The notes under the pieces: generated by a model
Seen by the model: the letters and a program-made list of their open reading frames with translations, nothing else
Databases searched by the model: none
What the model was told of the DNA's origin: nothing
Position numbers and translations under genes: made by a program
Shown: positions 44,011-49,477 of the stretch, in pieces
Position numbering within the stretch: the first letter of the stretch is position 1
How the letters are laid out: every line of letters starts with the position of its first letter
Source of the DNA: JBMYZL01 sp049610385
GTDB taxonomy: Bacteria; Bacteroidota; Bacteroidia; Flavobacteriales_D; Sanyastnellaceae
Reading direction: 5' to 3'
Length of the DNA: 49,477 nucleotides
NCBI GenBank assembly: GCA_049610385.1
Contig: JBMYZL010000019.1
Span: forward strand, 1-49,477

Positions 44011-47000
44011 ATGCCAAAACCTGTGAACCCTGTCACTGCGAGGTTGTCGCAATGGATGCTCCTGCTGTGGACCAGCGCAGTGGGATTGCCTCTGTCTGGA
44101 ATTGCCCAGGACGCTGAAACTTTTCCGGTGAATGGAACCCGAGATTCGGGTGCCGTGCACTGGGTGCTGAAGGGAGCCACAGTTCACGTCAATGCAGATC
44201 AAGTCATTTCCAACGCAACAGTGGTGGTTCATCAGGGTCGAATTGTGGATGTGGGTTCTGAGGGTCTGGTCAACATCCCCTCTCCAGCACGTGTAGAATC
44301 TTATGCCGGTCTGCACATCTATCCGTCATTTGTGGAGTTGGAGTCGGATTGGGGTTTGCCCAACATGCAAACGGAAGAAAGACGTCGAGGTCCCCAAGAT
44401 CTCAGTGACAAAAAAGGGGCCTTTGGTTGGAATGAAGCGGTGCGTCCGGAGGAGCATGCAGCGGGGGCATTCGACCCGACATCAGAAATGGCTGCTTCCA
44501 GCATGAAATTGCAACTTGAAGCAGGGTTTGGTGCGGCGTTGACGCACCGTGCGGACGGCATTGTTCGAGGCAGTGGCAGCTTGGTGGCGTTGTCACCTGA
44601 TCCGGGGAAGGCGCTCTTGATTCCGAAGGCTTCTCGCCATTTTTCGTTTCGCAAAGGTTCGTCTTCTCAAGATTATCCGAGGTCATTGATGGGCGCGATT
44701 GCCCTCATCAAGCAGACGGAGTTCGATGCGAACTGGTATGCAGGGTTGCAGTCAGCAGGAATGTTGCGTGCAACGGAAACCAATCTGTCCCTCCAAGCCT
44801 ACAATGACAACCGGGAATTGCCTGCGTTTTTTCATGCTGGGGCTTGGCAGGATGCCTTGCGAGCACTTGAAGTGACTGAAGAATTGGGTCAAACACAGCC
44901 TTGGGTTCTTTTTGCGGGTGGGGATGTCTATCAAAGATTAGACGCCTTTGCAGATCGCCATTGCCGTTTTGTGATTCCTGTAGATTTTCCTGAAGCCTAT
45001 GATGTGGCCGACCCCTATCTGTCCCGTTGGATTGGACTGGATGAATTGAAGCATTGGGAAATGGCGCCTGAAAACCCAGTTCGTGTGCATTCAGCGGGCA
45101 TTCCGATGGCCTTGACATCTTCCGGTTTGGATCAGCCGCAAAAAACATTTTTGCCTGCCCTCCGGCAAATTGCGGCTTCTGGCATGCCTGAAAACGAGGT
45201 GCTTCGCTCTGTGACACAGACCCCTGCCGAATGGGCTGGTGCGGGCGATTTTTTGGGTCAAATTCGATCGGGCTTCGTCGCGAATTTCTTGGTCTTCGAC
45301 TCGCCGATTTTTGAGCCTGAATCGCGTTTGATGGAAAACATTGTCTTGGGGCATCGGCATGTGTTCAAGGACCGAAACGCTTTGAACCTTGAGGGGCGTT
45401 ACGAGGCGAATGTGGACGGCTTGTTGGGGGAATTGGTGGTGGAGTCCAAGGGCAATCAGCGTTGGAAAGCTTCATTCACTTGGGCCGGGGATTCAATTTC
45501 TGTGCCAGTCAACATGGAACAAGAGAACCGACAACTCACCCTGGGTTTGCGGTTGGACACCTTGGATTTGACAGGCCAAGTTCGACTCTGGGGAAATGTC
45601 TGGAACAACAGCCACATCTGGGAGGGTTCGGGCATGAAACCCAATGGACTTTCCATGTCATGGAGCGCCATCCAACTGCCAATGGAAACGGCGTTGGCCA
45701 ACCCACCAGATTCAGTTGCCGAACCGGCTGCATCGCAAATGGGAGAGGTCATTCGACCTTTCATGGCCTTTGGCAATCGCGAACAACCCCGAGAGGAATC
45801 GCTGTTGATTCGAAATGCCACGGTTTGGACATGTGGCCCCGAAGGCATCATTGAAGGCGGAGAAGTGTTGATTCACAGAGGTGAAATTCTGGGGGTAGGG
45901 AAGCAATTGGATTTGGCTTCCATTGTGGGAACCAAATCCATGGGGCAAGTGGCCACCATGGACGCCAGAGGCATGCACATCACCCCAGGAATCATTGACG
46001 AACACAGCCACATTGCAGTGAGTCGGGGCATCAATGAAGGTACGCAAGCGAGCAGTGCAGAAGTGGAAATCGGTTCAGCCATCAACAGCGAAGACATCAA
46101 CATCTACCGACAGCTTGCGGGCGGCGTCACCACATCCCAATTGTTGCACGGATCAGCAAACCCCATCGGAGGTCAAAGCGCCCTCATCAAACTTCGTTGG
46201 GGCGAAGATCCGGCAGGTTTGAAGTTCGAAGACGCACCGGGTTTCATCAAATTTGCCTTGGGCGAGAACGTCAAGCAGTCCAACTGGGGAGACAGTTACC
46301 GCGAACGATTCCCACAAACCCGCATGGGGGTGGAGCAGGTGTACTACGACTTGTTCATCCAAGCTCGGGAGTACAAAGCGCGTTGGCAAGCCCATGAGCG
46401 TGCTTTGTCCAATTTGCGATTTCGCGATCGTGTTCGGGGCAAGCGTCCTGCTGCCCCAAGACGGGATTTGGAATTGGAGACGTTGGTGGAAATTTTGGAT
46501 GGCCAACGGCACATTACATGCCACAGCTATCGCCAAGATGAAATCAACATGTTGATGCACGTTGCGGATTCTTTGGGATTCAAAATCAATACGTTTACCC
46601 ACATTTTGGAAGGGTACAAGGTGGCCGACAAAATGGTGGAGCATGGGGCTGGCGGTTCGACTTTCAGTGATTGGTGGGCATACAAGTTTGAAGTGAAAGA
46701 TGCCATTCCATACAATGGTGCGGTGCTGCACGGTCAAGGGGTGGTGACGGCCATCAATTCAGATGACGATGAAATGGCACGGCGACTGAATCAAGAAGCA
46801 GCAAAGGCCGTCAAGTATGGCGGGGTTTCGGAGGAGGAGGCCTTGAAGTTTGTGACTTTGAATCCGGCAAAGTTGTTGCGCATTGACGACCGTGTAGGGT
46901 CATTGGAGGTGGGCAAACATGCGGATTTGGTCATATGGAATGATCATCCACTCAGCAATTATGCCCAGGTTCAGCAGACATTTGTGGATGGCCGGCGATA

Positions 47001-47172
47001 TTTCGATGTGGATGCGGATTTGGCCAAACGCGAATGGATGCGGGCGGAACGCGCCCGATTGATGGAGGCGATGCAAGATCAACCGGCGCCGGTTGATGGC
47101 CCCAAACGAACACCGGCAGAGCGCATTCGGCCCGATTACCATTGTGACACCTTGACCGATGAAAACCGATGA
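44011..47172 (+). CDS. Secreted tandem amidohydrolase-family protein (degenerate module plus intact module)
   Basis: The 1053-residue product has a signal peptide (MLLLWTSAVGLPLSGIAQ region, ending near residue 34). It then has two amidohydrolase modules, about 45-590 and 600-1040. The C-terminal module keeps metal motifs: His665 and His667 in TPGIIDEHSHIAVSRG, TCHSYRQDEI, NTFTHILEGYKVAD and AINSDDDE, ending LGVGKHADLV-type (SLEVGKHADLVIWNDHP). In the N-terminal module the equivalent of DxHxH reads YPSFVELESD, so it probably does not bind metal. Relatives include imidazolonepropionase-like and dipeptidase enzymes, but the substrate is unknown. An in-frame ATG at 43990 is an alternative start. 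The second amidohydrolase gene overlaps its end (ATGA). Confidence 0.88.
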   Translation: MPKPVNPVTARLSQWMLLLWTSAVGLPLSGIAQDAETFPVNGTRDSGAVHWVLKGATVHVNADQVISNATVVVHQGRIVDVGSEGLVNIPSPARVESYAGLHIYPSFVELESDWGLPNMQTEERRRGPQDLSDKKGAFGWNEAVRPEEHAAGAFDPTSEMAASSMKLQLEAGFGAALTHRADGIVRGSGSLVALSPDPGKALLIPKASRHFSFRKGSSSQDYPRSLMGAIALIKQTEFDANWYAGLQSAGMLRATETNLSLQAYNDNRELPAFFHAGAWQDALRALEVTEELGQTQPWVLFAGGDVYQRLDAFADRHCRFVIPVDFPEAYDVADPYLSRWIGLDELKHWEMAPENPVRVHSAGIPMALTSSGLDQPQKTFLPALRQIAASGMPENEVLRSVTQTPAEWAGAGDFLGQIRSGFVANFLVFDSPIFEPESRLMENIVLGHRHVFKDRNALNLEGRYEANVDGLLGELVVESKGNQRWKASFTWAGDSISVPVNMEQENRQLTLGLRLDTLDLTGQVRLWGNVWNNSHIWEGSGMKPNGLSMSWSAIQLPMETALANPPDSVAEPAASQMGEVIRPFMAFGNREQPREESLLIRNATVWTCGPEGIIEGGEVLIHRGEILGVGKQLDLASIVGTKSMGQVATMDARGMHITPGIIDEHSHIAVSRGINEGTQASSAEVEIGSAINSEDINIYRQLAGGVTTSQLLHGSANPIGGQSALIKLRWGEDPAGLKFEDAPGFIKFALGENVKQSNWGDSYRERFPQTRMGVEQVYYDLFIQAREYKARWQAHERALSNLRFRDRVRGKRPAAPRRDLELETLVEILDGQRHITCHSYRQDEINMLMHVADSLGFKINTFTHILEGYKVADKMVEHGAGGSTFSDWWAYKFEVKDAIPYNGAVLHGQGVVTAINSDDDEMARRLNQEAAKAVKYGGVSEEEALKFVTLNPAKLLRIDDRVGSLEVGKHADLVIWNDHPLSNYAQVQQTFVDGRRYFDVDADLAKREWMRAERARLMEAMQDQPAPVDGPKRTPAERIRPDYHCDTLTDENR

Positions 47173-48491
47173 AAAAGTTCATTTTCCTTTCCCTCGGCGT
47201 GTGCTGCTGGATGCGCCAAGCCATGAGCCAACCGACCCCGGCACCGGAACAGTCACAATCGATTCTGGTTTTGCACGGCACGGCGCATTTGGGCACTGGA
47301 GATGCCATTGAGGACGCTGCCATTGGTTTCAGGGACGGACGGATCGATTATGTCGGGCGAGCCAGCCAGGTAGATCGGGGGTTGTACCAAGTTGAAGTGG
47401 ACGCCTCGGGCCGGCAGATTTACCCAGGGTTCATTGCGCCGAATTCCACATTGGGCCTTCAAGAAATCGGTGCTGTGCGGGCCACACGTGACGACTATGA
47501 GGTGGGCACCTTCAAGCCCAATGTCCGGGCGTTGATTGCATTCAACACAGACAGTGAGGTCACCCCTACGGTTCGGTCGAATGGGGTTCTTTTGGGCCAA
47601 ATCACGCCTCGCGGAGGGACCATCAGCGGTTCGAGTGCTGTTGTGCATTTCGATGGTTGGAATTGGGAAGATGCGGCGATTGCTGAGGTGGACGGTGTGC
47701 ATTTGAATTGGCCTTCCATGCACCACAAGCACAGAGCGGATGGATCATTGGACATCCGAAAGCGAAAGACCTATGACCAAAAGTTTCAGGAGATTCAGCA
47801 CTTCTTTCAGGAGGCACACGCATATGCAGAGACAGTGCGCATGGTCGAACCCTCATCTTCCCCGATGGATTTGCGGTATGAAGCGCTCAGAGGCGTTTTG
47901 ACAGGGTCTGAGCGGCTTTACATCCATGCAGATGACCTCAGGGCCATTACTGAGGCGATTCACTTCAAAAGGGCCTTTGAAATCCCTCACGTCGTCATCG
48001 TGGGGGGGTATGATGCCCATTTGGTGGCTGACATGCTCCGCGAAAACAACATTCCCGTTTTGCTTCGACGCGTGCATGAACTTCCGCGGTATGACGAAGA
48101 CGACATCGATTTGCCGTTTCGTTTGCCGAAGCTTTTGGAAGACGAGGGCGTCCTCTACGGCCTACAAAATGCGGGTGGCATGGAGCACATGGGGACCCGA
48201 AACCTTCCCTTCTACGCCGGAACAGCACACGCTTATGGTCTGACCTATGAACAAGCGGTGCGCAGCATTTCCTTGAATTCAGCCAAAATTTTAGGCATTG
48301 ACAGGCTTTATGGCTCCATCGAGACGGGCAAATCGGCGACCTTGTTCATCAGCACAGGGGATGCATTGGATGTGCGGGGAAATGATTTGACCCATGCCTT
48401 CATCGATGGGCGAGCCATTGACCTGGACAATCGGCAGAAACAGCTCTACCGAAAGTTCCAGCTCAAATACGGGGCACCGATTGTGGAGTGA
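47169..48491 (+). CDS. Secreted amidohydrolase-like protein lacking the HxH metal motif
   Basis: The 440-residue protein has a signal peptide (about 1-20) and an amidohydrolase/dihydroorotase-like fold: the N-terminal beta-sandwich piece, YPGFIAPNSTLGL where family members show GxxDxHxH, and the C-terminal AVRSISLNSAKILGIDRLYGSIETGKSATLFI. The position of HxH is Asn92-Ser93-Thr94, so catalysis by the usual metal mechanism is doubtful. It may be a structural partner of the larger amidohydrolase, as the genes overlap by 4 bases. It resembles the degenerate N-terminal module of that protein (both keep the region corresponding to the DxHxH site without His). Confidence 0.83.
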   Translation: MKKFIFLSLGVCCWMRQAMSQPTPAPEQSQSILVLHGTAHLGTGDAIEDAAIGFRDGRIDYVGRASQVDRGLYQVEVDASGRQIYPGFIAPNSTLGLQEIGAVRATRDDYEVGTFKPNVRALIAFNTDSEVTPTVRSNGVLLGQITPRGGTISGSSAVVHFDGWNWEDAAIAEVDGVHLNWPSMHHKHRADGSLDIRKRKTYDQKFQEIQHFFQEAHAYAETVRMVEPSSSPMDLRYEALRGVLTGSERLYIHADDLRAITEAIHFKRAFEIPHVVIVGGYDAHLVADMLRENNIPVLLRRVHELPRYDEDDIDLPFRLPKLLEDEGVLYGLQNAGGMEHMGTRNLPFYAGTAHAYGLTYEQAVRSISLNSAKILGIDRLYGSIETGKSATLFISTGDALDVRGNDLTHAFIDGRAIDLDNRQKQLYRKFQLKYGAPIVE

Positions 48492-48509
48492 AGCCTGATT
48501 TCTAAACGG

Positions 48510-49477
48510 TCATTCGACTCGGATTCCCAATTCTTTTGGGGCTTTCACCTCATATCGCATTTCCCAGGTCGTGCTCTTCCCAGCTGCCACTTCCAAGTCC
48601 CATAGCACTTGGCCAGTTTCATCATCGACTTCAGCTCCATCAAGTTTGACTCGGTTGATTTCGATGTCATCATTGTCGGCAATGGGAAGTTGGTCATCAA
48701 TTTGGATGTGGATGTTGCTGCGCTTGCGGTTGGTCAACTTGTATTCATAGCCGCGCTGGTATTCCCGTTTGCCGCTGATGATGCTCGTCCGGTCTTCCCG
48801 AAGGACCCGCTTCCTTCTGATTTGTATGCTGGGGTCTGGGCCCAGTGAGATGGCGAGCGTGTCTTCTACAAAGTCCAGTTGCAATTGGCTTTCTCCCACG
48901 TAATCATCTTCGAAATAAATGTGCATTCGTCCGTCGAGCAAGTCCAACTCTTCCCAATCTGTAAACAATGCAGTCAGATAGACCTGTGGGTCCAACTTGG
49001 GTGTGGCTTGGTAGAGGTATTCCACATCGAGGTTGTGGGACAAAATCCGAACAGCATGGGGTTGGTTGTCTGCTGGGATGTCGTATTTCGAGCTGATGTC
49101 GAAGCGAGTCGAAGTGGGGCTGTATCCAATTTCAACGGCAGCGTAGGACATGGCATTCACTTGGTTCTCATTGAACTCAGATCGCCTGCGTTCGGCCCGC
49201 CCACCAAACAGGGACTCGGCTTCATCTTCGATGGCGTCATAAGCCGCGATTTCGACACTTTCCAGGACTTGTGAGGATGCGGCCAAGGCCACGTTCATGA
49301 CCGGCTGAGAAATGTTGATGGTTTCGGGTGCGTAGCCGACATAGGAATACGACAAGTTCGATACATTTTGGGGGACTGCCATGGTGTAGAAACCGTTGAC
49401 ATCTGTTGTGGTGTATGCCCCATTGTTCGCTCGCACTTGGGCGCCAATCAAGGGGTTGCCACTGTCGTCATACAGCT
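48510..49477 (-). CDS. MuiA/DUF4139 family protein with carboxypeptidase-like regulatory domain (5' end cut off)
   Basis: The frame is open to the right window edge, so the N-terminus is missing; 322 codons are visible. The visible part starts inside a CarboxypepD_reg-like domain (GNPLIGAQVRANNGAYTTTD, then YVGYAPETINI) and continues with the DUF4139 beta-rich domain (SSKYDIPADNQPHAVRI, YQATPKLDPQVYLTALF, FEDDYVGES, GYEYKLTNRKRSNIHI, WEMRYEVKAPKEL). The family is named after mucoidy inhibitor A but is functionally obscure. The protein is likely exported, as relatives have signal peptides, but this cannot be seen here. It converges with the amidohydrolase operon, 18 bases away. Confidence 0.85.
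   Translation of the reverse strand, partial: LYDDSGNPLIGAQVRANNGAYTTTDVNGFYTMAVPQNVSNLSYSYVGYAPETINISQPVMNVALAASSQVLESVEIAAYDAIEDEAESLFGGRAERRRSEFNENQVNAMSYAAVEIGYSPTSTRFDISSKYDIPADNQPHAVRILSHNLDVEYLYQATPKLDPQVYLTALFTDWEELDLLDGRMHIYFEDDYVGESQLQLDFVEDTLAISLGPDPSIQIRRKRVLREDRTSIISGKREYQRGYEYKLTNRKRSNIHIQIDDQLPIADNDDIEINRVKLDGAEVDDETGQVLWDLEVAAGKSTTWEMRYEVKAPKELGIRVE

Noticed and set aside
1..49477. CRISPR arrays, insertion sequences, prophage or integrase genes
   Set aside because: No regularly spaced direct repeats, transposase motifs or phage structural genes were seen on either strand.

Overview
The window looks like a chromosomal segment of a Bacteroidota bacterium, most probably a Flavobacteriales-type lineage; I cannot name the genus. 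The evidence is: a giant secreted protein ending in a CHU_C-type (gliding/T9SS) sorting domain; two TonB-dependent receptors with carboxypeptidase-like regulatory domains; an HU-CCDC81/SPOR protein; a DUF6495 protein; a type-B three-gene succinate dehydrogenase; and many copies of the Bacteroidota -7 promoter element TAnnTTTG immediately upstream of genes. Genes are densely packed, with frequent 4-bp ATGA overlaps. No intergenic stretch exceeds about 180 bases, and I see no IS element, phage gene, CRISPR array or rRNA.

Layout. 1-55 (-): 3'-truncated tRNA-Cys. 129-2091 (+): pssA, purS and a PEGA/CsgG-like lipoprotein. 2116-5678 (-): glyS, pgk, a decayed trans-sulfuration enzyme fragment and a small secreted protein. 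5855-13652 (+): sulfotransferase, gpsA, a 1339-residue SBBP/PKD/CHU_C secreted protein, an HU/SPOR envelope protein and a HAD phosphatase. 13631-19430 (-): TonB receptor, kdsB, oligopeptidase B-like S9 lipoprotein, DUF6495. 19555-20745 (+): dprA, whose end overlaps the convergent antiporter gene. 20619-23315 (-): rseP and the antiporter. 23386-27231 (+): penicillin-binding protein 1A with a zinc-ribbon-like insert, then scoAB. 27240-28784 (-): gltX. 28926-35707 (+): ssb, a terminator, sdhCAB, then an HMA metal-binding protein and its TonB receptor. 35719-40937 (-): dinB, SRAP (YedK/HMCES) and a short DnaE. 40998-42437 (-): a secreted metallopeptidase with dockerin-like repeats. 42510-43304 (+): a LexA-like XRE/S24 repressor. 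43309-43956 (-): nfu. 44011-48491 (+): two amidohydrolase-family proteins. 48510-49477 (-): 5'-truncated MuiA/DUF4139 protein.

How the genes fit together. Most of the window is housekeeping (phospholipid, purine, glycolysis, aminoacylation, TCA/respiration, Fe-S, peptidoglycan, KDO). The most system-like part is 35719-43304. A self-cleaving S24 repressor, a Y-family polymerase with a beta-clamp motif, an abasic-site-crosslinking SRAP protein and a DnaE of DnaE2/ImuC size form what looks like a Bacteroidota damage-inducible mutagenesis module. Similar AATTTTG/CAAAATT inverted repeats lie in front of both the repressor and dinB. A second candidate unit is the HMA protein plus a TonB receptor carrying a Cys-Cys pair, probably for transition-metal handling. 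A third is the amidohydrolase locus, where three amidohydrolase-like modules occur but only one keeps the HxH metal motif.
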